Shown here: one piece after another, positions 33,461 to 44,929 of the stretch
How the letters are laid out: every line of letters begins with the position of its first letter
How positions within the stretch are numbered: position 1 is the first letter of the stretch
DNA from: Adiantum capillus-veneris
Taxonomy: Eukaryota > Streptophyta > Polypodiopsida > Polypodiales > Pteridaceae
Length of the DNA stretch: 64,000 bases
Assembly: GCA_014529385.2 (NCBI GenBank)
Contig: CM043946.1
Location: forward strand, 21,258,577-21,322,576
Direction: 5' to 3'
Notes under the pieces: generated by a model
Databases searched by the model: none
Seen by the model: the letters and a program-made list of their open reading frames with translations, nothing else
Told to the model about the DNA's origin: nothing
Translations under genes and position numbers: made by a program

Positions 33461-34214
33461 CCATCTTTAGTTAGATCTCCCAAATTATTAGTTTTGACCA
33501 CCAAAAACCTTAGCTAAGATATAAAAGCCAATTTTGTAAGTTATTATTAAGTTTTTGGATAATGAAATACACAGCGTGAGCTTACGGCGCTCACATCTGT
33601 CCTTGCACTTCCTAGTCCCTCCCGGGGTTGTCATATTGCAGTGGGGTTTGTTGCATTGCAACTGGAGGTAAGAGCTCTACGCATTAACATAAACACTCCA
33701 CGGTATTTTGTAGCTTTTGGCATTGTCGCCCTCGGCCTAATTTCATCATAAGTAAGAATATACACTTCAAAATCAAAAACTAAGCATAGGCGGGGTATTG
33801 GGGCATCATTGCTAAGAATTTAGGTACATTCTGGGTCAAAAACGACTAGGTCAAAACTCCACTGCTGTTAATAATCACGATTTTGGCACTTGACCTGAAG
33901 TGGGATTTGAGACCATAAGCATGTGTGCTTAGGTCTTATAAACTTGTCCTAGAAGTTTCATAACGTTTGGATGTCATTTGATGCTGTAACGGATGTGATT
34001 TGTTTGTCGATGAGCGAATGGCTTTTGTTGATTTCAGTCACTTGAGTGTAGCTTGAGTTATATGCGAGTTGTTTGTTGTTTTTTGCGAGATTGACAACCT
34101 CTTGTAGCCTCTATGCACTAGGTGAGTCAGCTTCGTCCCATGGATTGACAATGTAATTGTGGTTCTCGCTAAATCTACAATAAAATAGGAGTGAGGTTAG
34201 ACACTTGTCCCACA
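33461..34214 (+). repeat. 5' LTR of the giant element, second part
   Basis: From about 33479 it aligns with 60391-61122 to the CCCACA end at about 90% identity by eye. The first 18 bases are unmatched. It has a TATA box at 33520-33527 and a half-copy of the leader palindrome at 33866-33881. Confidence 0.9.
33520..33527 (+). promoter_or_regulatory. TATA box of the giant LTR
   Basis: TATAAAAG, about 690 bases before the LTR end. It now lies downstream of the 18-kb insertion. Confidence 0.5.
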
Positions 34215-34216
34215 TT

Positions 34217-34236
34217 TGGCGCCGTTTTTGGGGATC
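34217..34236 (+). other. Primer-binding site of the giant, tRNA-Asp type
   Basis: TGGCGCCGTTTTTGGGGATC matches the complement of plant tRNA-Asp(GTC) at 17 of 20 positions, and it starts two bases after the LTR end. Confidence 0.85.
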
Positions 34237-34545
34237 AAAGAGACCTAAACTAGGGAAAAACACGAGTGTATTACGAAGTTATCCTTTAACTTCGTCTAGG
34301 ATCTCCTAGAGGTAAAAACTTTCTATTAGAAACCGTAGAGCATAAGATTTTCGTCTTTTGCTGTGTAGAGGTAGCTTAGAGGTAAGTTGTACTTGCGGGG
34401 TGCCTTTAGAGCTGTAGGATTCTAGAACTAGATTAGGATTTTGAGGATGATTGATAGACAAGATCAAAGCTCAGAAAACCATAAAAAACACAAAAACGAG
34501 TGTTTTGTGAACACTTTCCACAACCCCATTGCATGAGAACCTAGG

Positions 34546-34558
34546 AGCAGGGTAAGTA
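34546..34558 (+). promoter_or_regulatory. Candidate 5' splice site in the giant leader
   Basis: AGCAGGGTAAGTAG lies about 330 bases after the primer site. It matches the AG|GTAAGT donor consensus and the equivalent motif of the 10-13.6 kb element (GAGTAGGGTAAGTAG). Other GTAAGT motifs are at 36175-36180 and 46126-46131. Confidence 0.4.
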
Positions 34559-34896
34559 GTATCCAAGGTGGGTTTCAAAACATTTCTCTCTCCAAAAGAA
34601 TCATTGTGTTGTTATTTGAAGTTGCAGAATTTCAGGTCTACGACTAGAAATAGCGTGAAAAGACTCCAGACCACTCAATCCGATTGGAGAGTATTCTTAA
34701 AAGTTGTATGAATCAGTGGGTAAGCTCAAGGACACATTGAGGTAAAATATTTCAAGAGTTTGCAAAAACTTAGATTATTTACTTTTTCTTGACATTTTAT
34801 GCCAAATTAAGTTTTGACTTGATTACTAGGCTTAAAATAACTCATGAAAAGACTCTCCATGAAAAAAGTGCAAAAATGGTTCATTTTAAGCCTGAA

Positions 34897-35789
34897 ATAA
34901 ATAATCACAATTAGTTTCTTTCAGCTCAAAATTGACCAAGGTTGATACCAGTGACTCATTGCATGTGTACAAAAAACTTTTGTAAAGACACATTGAATTT
35001 GGATCACCAAACTCGCAAAAAACAGGGTAAAAGCTAAAGTTTGTACTAACTTTCGGAAACTTGAGTGTAGATTGGAAACAATCAATCCAAACTTCATGAA
35101 ATTTGATTCATAGGCTTATATTGATGTGGTAGACATGTGTATATGCTCACTTGACCAAAGAGATGCAAAAATTTATCATAAGTAAATAATCACGATTATT
35201 TACATCTGCTCCATTTTTTAACTTTTTTGACCAAGATAGCATACCACTAGTTTTAGCATGTTATAATAAGCTCAAAAACCAAATTTGGTAAGATTTGGAT
35301 CATTGGATTGAAAATTGTGACCATTTGACCAAAATTTGCAAAGTTAGTCTGCAGACAAAAAATTGATGATCATTTGACCAAAATTTGTCCAAATTTGATG
35401 AAACTTGGCTAGAGATGTTAAGTTGAGGTGCTTAACAGATTTGTGTCAAGATTGAGACAAAGACTTGGAAAAAATTAGCTAGAGTAAATAATCACGATTA
35501 TTTACATCTGCTTCAAAAAGTGATAATCTTGTATATTTGAGCATACCACAAGGTCACTCATATCAAGTAGACCACACAAATCAATGTTGGTGAAATTTGG
35601 ATCACAAAAGTGAGACTTAAGCGAGATTCTTAAAATTAAAGTCTGCGGACACGTAACAGCTGAGAAACTTGAACAGATTTTGTCCAAAATTGTTGAAACT
35701 TGTCCAAGGACCTTAACAGATTGTATACTTGGCAAATCAAGCCAAAAAGTGCAAAAAACTGACAAAAGTAAATAATCACGATTATTTAC
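34897..35789. repeat. Palindrome array in the giant leader
   Basis: Three identical 22-bp palindromes at 35182-35203, 35484-35505 and 35768-35789 have arms GTAAATAATC and GATTATTTAC around a central AC. They are spaced 302 and 284 bases apart. A degenerate copy lies at 34897-34917 and a half-copy near 34773. Each perfect copy is followed by a CTGCT motif. Flanking text is loosely repeated too, so these are old tandem units. Confidence 0.9.
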
Positions 35790-36419
35790 TACTGCTACAG
35801 AGAGATACCATTTTTTACTTTTGGACTTGTACAATCTTAGACGAGCATAATATAAATCCACCAAGAAATTTGGGTTTAATCGGATCCAAATTGGTACATG
35901 TTCACTCAGTTTCTAGGTTGTAAACTAATCGTTTAATTTTTGCCAAAGTTGAATCTGAAAAAATCTCAACTGCTGACTACGTTAGCTCGATTTGAAGTGA
36001 TACACATAGACCAATCACAATAGTTAGCAAAAACTACACAGTCTTTGTGAAAGAATAGCTAACTTGATCAAAATTAATACAAGAATCAGGTTGCAGACAA
36101 GGAATCAAGAGCTTGAGAGAAGCTGCAATCAAGTCAAGTTTTTTGGAAGAAATTGACAACAAGTCAATCCAACGGTAAGTACTCTATCCAGGGCTTCATA
36201 AGTCTTTATAAACCTTAGACCTGGCTGTGTACTAGGAAATCAAGGCATATTTGGAGAAACCTCCAATAGAGTATCCATCTAAGAAAGCATGAATCAAGGC
36301 AATTTCTTGCACACTATCCCTAAAGAAGTCTCAGACACTTTTTCTTATTCAACATCTGAAATGTCTTCTTCTTTGACTCACTTAGAAACGGAAAAACAGT
36401 GCGCTATAGCATATTATCT

Positions 36420-36880
36420 CTTTTTATAATACTAATTGCCATGGAGATCAGGTTTACCTGGATCCTAACAAAGAGTATGCTATTTGCATTAATGACCATG
36501 GATTGAGTTCTAAGAAGAGATCAGGGCAAACAAACAAGGAAAAATGTACATGGATAGAAATGAAACTCAGTATTTACAAGTCAAAAACCCTGACGTGATA
36601 GAAAAATGGGGGTTAGAAGTAAATACCATAATTCCAAATATGGCCGCAAAAGAAGGACCACCAACTTTTGAATTCAAGGGATACAATCAAGTTGATTTGA
36701 AGCCTTTGAAACGGCTTAGTACGGATAATCCTAGGATTGGAGTCTATTGTTGGGAGGATAGAAATGTAAACGATCCTCTATGGACTTTGCATGCCAAATC
36801 AGGACAACTAACGCCCATGAAGATTATCTATATCTTCAAGATCAACAGATCTACCAACCTACCTATTTAGGGATTTTTAT
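36420..36880 (+). pseudogene. First ORF region of the giant element
   Basis: Encodes a hydrophilic protein related to the ORF at 10067-10498. GD.VY.D, ICI, a D, and YL.V.NP recur with identical spacing over at least 45 positions, although the two elements are otherwise diverged. It continues with PTFEFKGYNQVDLKPLKRLS and CWEDRN before the gag core. Position after the leader suggests an N-terminal gag domain or a separate leader protein. Its function is unknown. The region is broken. Confidence 0.6.
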
Positions 36881-37199
36881 AACAACAACTTTGTTATGAT
36901 GACTCCTAAGGAGGTAGAGCAAACCAAATATCAAGGGTATTCGATAAGAGATTGGATATTGGGCTAAGGACCAAAAAATATTTCAAGAGATGGAACATCT
37001 TCTGAGAGTAATATTAAGAAGCCAGAAACCACCTCAACACGAAGAAAACCAGGTGACACTAAAGCTAGTCCATGGCTACATGAGTCACTATTTTCAGACT
37101 GGTTTGAAGGACTCAGAACAGGACCAATTGCAAGGAGACCAAAAAATGAACCAAATAGATGCGTCAAACCACCTGATTTCTAAAAAGGGTAAAAATATA

Positions 37200-38560
37200 C
37201 AATGTTTTAGGGGATCCATACGACCACTTAGCAAGCTTTAAGCAAGTGCTAAGAGCAAAATGCATATTTGACTTCCATATTCAATTCGAGGGGTTTGGAA
37301 TGACATCATAAGGAAAAGCATTGACATGGTTCCAAAACATTCCACTAAGGTCAATCATGGACTTGAACACATTAGCTCAAGTAGTTGTAGCTGCTTGTTC
37401 CAAAACGGGGATCAAACAAAATACGGTAGCTCAAATCTACAGCTTCAAACATAAACAAGGTGAGTCTATTAGGGATTGTGAAACTTAAATGAAACAACAC
37501 ATTGCCAAATGCCTAGAGCTAGAGATACCTGCAAAAGAATGACTAGTATCATTATTTCTAGAGGGACAACTAAACAAAGAACTTCATGCTATACTATATA
37601 GCAAGAAGCATATAACCCTAGAAGAGTGTGTGTAAGATTCTATTGACTTAGGAGACAATTGTGATCTTTTCAATGAAGAAGATGTCCCTAAGGATAACCA
37701 AGGTGAGAAAACAACATCCACTAAACCAACACAAGTGAGAACGGCTGTTGTAGAACCACTTTTATCCATAGAATACATGCTCAAAAGGATGAATGACATG
37801 ATAAATAACATGCAAAAAGCACTTATAAGGGGACGAGGGCAAGGGATACCTCAACAGGGACAACCAATTAGACCACAAAAATGGTGTGCAATCAAGGGTA
37901 AATGGACCAACCATGAGACCGATGAGTGCTACTACCGACCAAAGTATGAGGGAAATGTTTATTACGTGCCCATGAGTCCACAAGGACAACCCATGTACAG
38001 ATATTAGCCTAATATGGCACCAGCTCAAAGACCACCGATGGGTATGGAAAGACCTCAGTCCATATTAGGTCAACAACCACCTTATCCAGGGCATAATTTA
38101 GTTCCTGTAACGTACATGCATTCAGAGGGATTCATAGATGAACAAGTACTAGTGCATGTACACCCTATGCTGAGCCTAGTCCATCTACAGTAATGGTAGA
38201 AGGAGATTCGTATAATTTACATCCACCACCAATGGAAGAACCTCTAACTTATACTCCACCAGAGCTCGCACCAATGTATTATGTAGCTAATCAAGGTGTT
38301 AGACCTCCTATGGTAAGAACAATGATTAATCCAAGAATGGGAAGTTGTCACAATTGTCGTGCACATGATCATTGGAAAAATGAATTCCCAGAGCCTGAAC
38401 AAAACCTCAAGCCGGTTGAAGCTTATTGCATACAATGTTGCAAAAAGGGAGGACACTTCCCAGAAGATTGTCCTAAAAATCCTTTAAACAAGGGTAAATT
38501 AGTAGTAAACGTAGTCCACATGATACCTAGTAGCTCATCTGAGAGTGAACCGATTGTTCC
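37200..38560 (+). pseudogene. Giant element gag with two zinc knuckles
   Basis: A retrotransposon-gag core is visible at about 37.2-37.66 kb (FEGFG, ALTWFQNIP, LTLEEC-like end). A linker rich in Pro, Gln and Tyr follows (ARG and QQPPYPG-like). Then come two CCHC-like knuckles (CHNCRAHDHWKNEF and CIQCCKKGGHFPEDC) at about 38340-38470. The end is a Lys-rich stretch (KTKRSKRKRY near 38650). Gag would coat the RNA and form the particle. It is a fossil with several breaks. Confidence 0.75.
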
Positions 38561-38699
38561 AATCAAGGTAATCACTAGAGCCCAGGCTAAGAAAAAGAAA
38601 CATAACTCCTCTGATGATTTAAAGAATACAAAAATTGCCTCTCAAAAGACTAAAAGAAGCAAAAGAAAAAGGTATGAGATGAGAAAATAGAAACAACGA

Positions 38700-39630
38700 G
38701 CTGAAATTGAGGAGAAAGCAAAACAACTATTCCAAGAAAAGGTGGAAGAAACTGAAAGTGAAATCAAAGAACAACCATGAAATCTGGAGGATCACTTTTG
38801 GTTGATAAAATTTTTGAGCCTATTAATGCAACCTTGGAAGCCTACCAAGCAGGAATTAAAGCAGGCCAAAACATGGAAAACAAATGGAAAAACTATCCTT
38901 CTCCATACATGGAAGCAGCTAAGCTTGAAGCTTATCAAAATTTGGTAAGAATCACGTAGGAGTTGCTAGAAAAACAAAAACCCAAGCTCTAAAGTATGGC
39001 AAAACATGAGGAGCTTGTGGTAAGAGACATCAAGGAAAATCTGAAGTGGTGGTAGAACCCCACTATGAAATGAAAGAGCCAGAACTTATAGTGCCGGATA
39101 GTGAAGATGCCTTAAATAGGATTCCGTTCGTAGAGGAAGACTGGCCAGGACACTTACGGGAAAAAGTTAGAGAGAGCCATGATGGAAGCCTAACCCTAAA
39201 GTCAATCCCTATAGAGGAAGTTTGATTAGACAACCTACCTCTTGATATGGACATGGATGTACAATCTCTATATGGGGATTGCGAATCTAAAAGATTTAGG
39301 AATGTCTAAACCATTAACCTTGAAAACACTACCCTCTTACTTGGGTGATAACGTAGATGAATTCATAGTGTGTAAAAGCGCTCAAGTAAAAAGAGTAGAA
39401 TAGTCCCTAGAATTAGAAAACATTCATTTAATCATGTCTACACCCATCCAATGCACTCTTATGTTGGGAGAACTGTTAAAAATCAGACCATATTTATGGA
39501 ATGATCTACAAAAAACTCTACAGAAGGTGGGAATAATGGGGCTCATTGCAAAAAAATTGGGAAAATTGAAACATGAAATGGACAACAAAGAGATTTGATC
39601 TATTCCAATGAACAAAGTTGGAGAATACTA
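38700..39630 (+). pseudogene. Linker between giant gag and protease
   Basis: Low-complexity, Lys/Glu-rich remnants (for example MENKWKNYPSPYMEAAKLEA near 38870) without a recognisable domain. Position suggests the gag-protease spacer common in Athila-like elements. Confidence 0.4.
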
Positions 39631-39639
39631 CAAAGGGGA

Positions 39640-39950
39640 AGAAGGAAACACAACTCTTCCAGTGAGATATAATGACATAGAAACCATGGCAATACTGGAT
39701 AGTGGGGCAGGCGTATCCATAGCAATGAAAGTAGTATGGGAATCTTGGGGACAACTAGCCATTACACAAACTTGAATGAAATTGCGGTTGGCTGATGGAC
39801 ATGTTGAAAGAACCTTAGGACTGCTTGAAAAAGTGATAGTTAATTCCTTTGGGATTGAATATCAACACACTTTTTCCATAGTAGACTTTGGGAAGAAACT
39901 CAATTACAAAATTATAATGGGAAGACCTTTCATGCGAAAGATATAGCTTA
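39640..39950 (+). pseudogene. Giant element retropepsin
   Basis: AILDSGAGVSIA is a clear aspartic protease active-site block, followed by LRLADGHVERTLG and, about 60 residues later, IIMGRPFM, the usual C-terminal landmark. It would cut the Gag-Pol polyprotein. It is part of a broken pol. Confidence 0.8.
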
Positions 39951-41069
39951 TCCAAGATTGGGGAAACAACTATCTGTACTTGAAGCAAGTGGGATCTATA
40001 ATCAGGGTTAAATTTAAAATATCACACTTATAGAGACGTCATGAAAACGCCCATACAAGAGTTTGATTCAGTCTCTTCGGTTGAAACTAAGCTTCCCTCT
40101 TGGTTGAACAAAGACACTCCTATTTTGATGTGTGGAGCTTTAGAAAATGGGAGCTTAAAAAGAGAAGAATGTATCTTAGAAATGGATTGCACAGATGAAG
40201 CCTATGTACCTAAACCCTTTCCAGAGAATTTGTTTGAGCCATTTGAGTGGACACGTCTATGCCTACTCAATTTTTTCTGCAATGGGGATGGCTATGGCAT
40301 AATTCCCATATAAATGATCTCAGCCCTCTACATTGAAGACAAAATCGAGGAACCCAAGGAGTTGATAAAATCTCAACAAGTCTTTTCAGACCTCTACTAC
40401 CATGCAACAGATGAGTTAGAAGAACATTCAGCTACCTTACATGATGCAGGGTCGGAAAAAGAACACACGAGAGTTCAATTACTCATGAAAGGAGGGGAGG
40501 AAAAATTTTTTGACTTTCCAAACCAAAAATCGAGAAGACATAAATGTTATAGACAAAAAAGAGACACCAAAAATGTGAAAGCTAGACTTATGCCATCAGT
40601 CTCCATTAGAACACAGCTCTTGATGCAAATCGATGCACATGATTGTGTCAAGGACAAAATCACTGGCATATATCCTTCAAAAAAAAATCTAAAAATGTCA
40701 AAAACATCAAGAAAAATGAGGAAGGATACTCAAACAAAGCCAAAAAACAAGACAAGGAGTCAACCATGACACGAGTTGAGTGAAAAAAGAAATATCAAGA
40801 GTTGAAAAAGGCTCTAAAGGAGATATATAGATTGAAATGGAAACCACAGAAGAGGATGGTAAATATGTAATGATTGTTGCATCCCATTACAAGAAATATA
40901 CTCTCCAAGATCAAAAAATCATAGTCGACCAACCTGTTAGGAAACTACAAAAACAGGGCAAGTCCTACAAAGGGCCGGAAAATGAAAAAAAGATAGATTT
41001 GCTGAACTAGGAGAAGAGCCTAGGCCTACCTACATTGCAAATGACATAACAGAAGAAGAAGAAGAGCTT

Positions 41070-42440
41070 TTGTTACGCTTACTGAAAGAATACTGAGATA
41101 TTTTTACTTGGTCTTACAAGGATCTCAAGGTTGTTGATCCAGAAATCTGTCAACATACCATACCGATGAGAGATGATGCGAAACCAAGTAGGCAAAGTCC
41201 ATACACATATAATGAAACATTTGCCCAAAAAATCAAAGAAGAGATAGAAAAACTAAAGGAAGCAGAATTCATTCATGAAATTGAACACACAAATTGGGTA
41301 TCTCTAATTGTGGTAGTACCCAAGAAGAATGGAAAATTGTGACTGTGTGTCAACCTCAAGAAAGTGAATGCAACTACCATTAGAGACAACTTTCCCCTTC
41401 CAATCATTGAGAATGTTTTAGAACGAGTTGCAGGTAAAGAAGCTTATATCTTCTTAGATGGATTTTTGGGATACAATCAACTTTTGGTTGACCCAAAAAA
41501 TCAGCATAAAATGGAATGGGATATTTTTGCTTATCAGGTTATGTCTTTTTGGTTAACAAATGCTCCTACCTCCTTTCAAAGATTGATGGGCCATGCTTTT
41601 AAAGAATATCTTAGGAAATTCTTGGAAGTATATATGGATGATCTATGTGTGCATTCATCAATCCAGGAAGATCATTTTTGAACACCTCAAAAAGGTATTC
41701 GAAAAAGTACACTTTATAGGATTTTCTTAAATCTTAAAAAGTGCACATTTATGGGTAGACAAGGAAAAATTCTAAGATATATAGTTTCTAAAAATGGCAT
41801 AGCTACTGATATGGATAAAATTCATGTTATTGCTGCTTTGCCTAGACCAACAACAGTCAAAGGGGTTAAAGCCTTCATGGGACATTATGGATATTACAAA
41901 CGGTTCATTTACATGTACGCTATAATTGCAAAACCCATGTATAGCTTGATTACACACTTTGAATGGACTGATGAGTGTGAAAAATCCTTCATGAAGCTTA
42001 AGCAATCTCTCACCTCAGCTCCAATATTGAAAGCACCAGATTAGGATAAGATTCTCCACATACATGTAGATGCTTCCAATTTCGCCATTGGGTGTATACT
42101 AGCTCAACCCCAGGAGATGAAAAAATCAATTTTCTTATTTCTTATGCTAGCCAACAGTTGAACATGGCGGAAAATAATTATACCACCAAAGAAAGGGAAG
42201 GATTAGGGATTATCTATGTCGTTAAAAATTATAGAAATTACCTGTTAGCAAACAAATTTGTGTTCTTTGTGGACCACCAAGCCTTATTGTACTTGGTCAA
42301 CAAGCCATGCAGCACAGGAAGAATAGTGAGATGGTTCATAATTCTTCTAAAATTTGATCTCACTGTACTTGTGAAAAAGGGCACCATCATCAAAGAGGAG
42401 ATCATTTGTCTAGGATTGTTTCAGGGGAACCACCTAAAGG
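41070..42440 (+). pseudogene. Giant element reverse transcriptase and RNase H
   Basis: Reverse transcriptase blocks are seen in order from about 41.1 kb: the pre-RT HTIPMRDDAKP, VVVPKKNGK, NLKKVNATTIRDNFPLP, FWLTNAPTSFQRLM and YMDDLCVHSS (about 41.63 kb). The connection region KAFMGHYGYYKRFI is near 41.87 kb. The RNase H runs from about 42.05 kb (HVDASNFAIGCILAQ) to about 42.4 kb (KEREGLGIIYVVKNYRNYL, FFVDHQALLYLVN). I see no second, archaeal-like RNase H, which separates this element from Tat. Broken many times. Confidence 0.85.
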
Positions 42441-42559
42441 AGTAGACGATGATCTTCCAGATGCATATCTATTCTCTGTGGAAATGATACCTTGATGGTC
42501 CGAAAATATGGTATCATTGATGTCCATAGCTTAAGTGGATTTGCAAATACCACTTCCTA

Positions 42560-43200
42560 TTACAATTGGATTAATCGAGCAATCTGGTATGTATCAATTA
42601 CTAGCTTGGAGGCTATACAAGAGAAACCGAGATGGAATATTGCTCTTATGAATTAATCCTGAAGAGAAAACCCAATACCTAAGTCAAGCACATATTACCA
42701 TAGTGGTACTTCACTTTGTGGAAGACCAAACTATTCAAAGGATTATGAGACTTGGAGTATTTTGGCCAACTATGAGGAGTGATGTTCGTTCTTCCATAAA
42801 GGATTGTATTCAATGTCAAAAAAAAACACCCATACCTCACGTAACATTGTTCCAAATTTCAGCTATTCCTAAGTGGAGTAACATTTCCTGAGGATATGAG
42901 TAAACGCCGTCAAAGAGCAATTGAAATAGAAGCAAGAGACTATGCTCTTATTGGAAACCAGTTGTATTGGAGAGGTAAGGATCAACATTTGCGTCTTTGT
43001 ACAAATGAAGCCAAATATATTCTGATTATAGAACAAGCACATGGTGGATTAGCGGGAGGTCACTTTTCAAGTGAGACCACGACAAGAGCAATTTTAATGG
43101 CAGGCATATGGTGGCCAACACTTTTAATAGATGCCAAAGAATATGTTCGAAGGTGTGATGCTTGTCAACGAGAAAAAATTCCAACACGAGTAGATAGCAT
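42560..43200 (+). pseudogene. Doubled integrase zinc-binding module of the giant
   Basis: Two successive H2C2 modules occur before the integrase core. The first has LYKRNRDG, INPEEKTQYLSQAH, RIMRLGVFWPTMRSDV and CIQCQ. The second has LYWRGKDQ, EQAHGGLAGGHF, AILMAGIWWPTL and CDACQREK. Both keep the order Leu-Tyr block, His pair, WP block, Cys pair. Most Ty3/gypsy integrases have one such module, which binds zinc and helps the enzyme multimerise and bind LTR ends. The two copies are well diverged (about 30% by eye), so the duplication is old. Confidence 0.65.
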
Positions 43201-43229
43201 CCCCTTAAGACCAATGATGGGAGCTAGAG

Positions 43230-44060
43230 CTTTTGTAAAATGGGGTATAGACTTTGTTGGGCCACTATAGCCACCAGCTTATAGAACCCAAGCTCAATAT
43301 ATCATTGTAGCTACGGATTATTTGACCAAGTGGGCCGAGGCTAAAGCAACTCAAAAGAATGATGCCAGAACCACTACCATATTTCTATATGAGTATGTAT
43401 TCACAAGATATGGACTGCCAATAGAAATTTTCAATGATAGGGGGACTCATTTCCTCAATCAGGTAATTGAGTATCTACTTATTGAATTTACGGTCATCCA
43501 TAATAAATTAGCTCCCTATCACCCACAAGCAAACAGACAAGCTGAGCATACGAATAATATTATTAGCTCGGTATTGACTAAAGTGGCTAGTTCAGGAAGG
43601 ACGGACTGGGAAATGAATCTCCATACTGCTCTATGGGCTTATCGAGTTTCATTCAAAACAACTTTAAATGCTACACCCTTTAACCTTGTTTATGGTCTTG
43701 ATGCCATATTGCCAATATAATTTCTATTGCTGACACTAAGGGTAACTAAGGATCTCGAGTGGACTGGACATGAATTTTCAGATAGACTTGAATATTTAGA
43801 GAAGCTAGATGAGCAAAGGCTGACTGATGTAGCTCGTATCTATGAACAAAAGCAAAAAAAAAACAATTTTTTGATTCCCATTTAATTACAAAATCTTCAA
43901 AAAAGGGGACTTGGTTTTAGTCTATTCCCTTAAGCAACACATTCTCAAGTTTAGAAAAAAGGAAAACGGACCGTTTATCATTAAGGTTTCATCTTCAAGT
44001 GGATCAGTTAATTTGTCCACCCTAGATGGTGAACCAATGGCTAATTGGATTAGTGATATC
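43230..44060 (+). pseudogene. Giant element integrase core and C-terminal region
   Basis: The core has FVKWGIDFVGPL (first Asp), ATDYLTKWAEA, a FNDRGTHF block (second Asp) and YHPQANRQAEHTNN (Glu). LHTALWAYRVSFKTTLNATPFNLVYG and a weak GPF/Y-like end near 43.96 kb follow. It would insert the element DNA into the genome. Broken. Confidence 0.82.
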
Positions 44061-44309
44061 ATTTAAAGAAGTACAGTTTTCCGCTAACCAATGAATTGCT
44101 AGAAAGAATGCATGTAGCCAAGCAAAGGAAGATAAAACGACAGCATGTTATTGATGAATCCCAAGAGGAATCTTGACTTCGGGTATTCAAAGGAAAAGCC
44201 GCTCTCAAGAATCAACAAATACCTATTCCCATCAACACAGTGGACATAGATGAGACGGACAATGGGAATTGCAGAAAGATGCACTGTCAACTGATGATGA
44301 ATGAATAGA

Positions 44310-44660
44310 TGGAATGGACCTTTGCATCACAATACAGGTCAAAAATCATAGCACAAATGTACTGGTCGATATAGGAGCTAGATTAAATCCAATCACCTAT
44401 TCCATGTACAAGAAATTAACAAGTCAGTCTTTGACACCAGGAATAGCGACTATCAAAGGATGCAACAAGAACCCAACACCAACATTGGGATTAGTCAACT
44501 TGAACATGATAGTACATGGATGTTCATGTCCTCATCAGTTTGTATGCTTACCAGATGAACATATGAATGAGACGATGACTCTTGGAATTCCCTGGATGCA
44601 GAAAAGGCAATACCAGATTGGGATACCAATCAGCTCAAGCTATCACCTAAAGACGGACAA
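44310..44660 (+). pseudogene. Second retropepsin-like domain, after the integrase
   Basis: A stretch of about 110 residues reads like an aspartic protease fold. VKNHSTNVLVDIGARLNPI has the beta-hairpin and D.GA block, TPTLGLVNLNMIVHG fits the middle strands, and TLGIPWM fits the ILG.PW landmark near the end. It is distinct from the protease at 39.64-39.95 kb. Such a domain is not expected downstream of an integrase. It may be the start of a second coding unit, a duplicated protease or the trace of another element. The ORF goes on to a basic tail (KHRRQYQKRFRRSKHRD near 44.87 kb). Confidence 0.5.
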
Positions 44661-44929
44661 CTCATTGTTCCAATTGCACCAAGCAAGGAGGAATGGAAAG
44701 GCAATTCCTAGCAAAGCAAACCACAAAGTAATCAATCTTCTCCATCCTATCGACAAGAAAATGCTACAAATAGAATACAAGGAGTCAAGAAAATTTGGGT
44801 ACCAAAAGCACAGCTTAAGGACAAGCCGATTCAATGGGTGCCCAAAACATCGTCGACAATACCAAAAACGGTTTCGAAGGTCAAAACATAGAGACGAGCA
44901 TCTCCAAGAAATGAACCTAACATGAAATG

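Larger units (their letters stand above)
34237..36290 (+). other. Leader of the giant element with palindrome-bearing tandem units
   Basis: Non-coding 2 kb between the primer site and the first ORF. It holds donor-like motifs (34550-34557 and 36173-36180) and a series of diverged units of about 290 bases, each with the palindrome described at 34897-35789. Short ORFs on both strands, such as 35502-35864, have no support. Confidence 0.65.
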
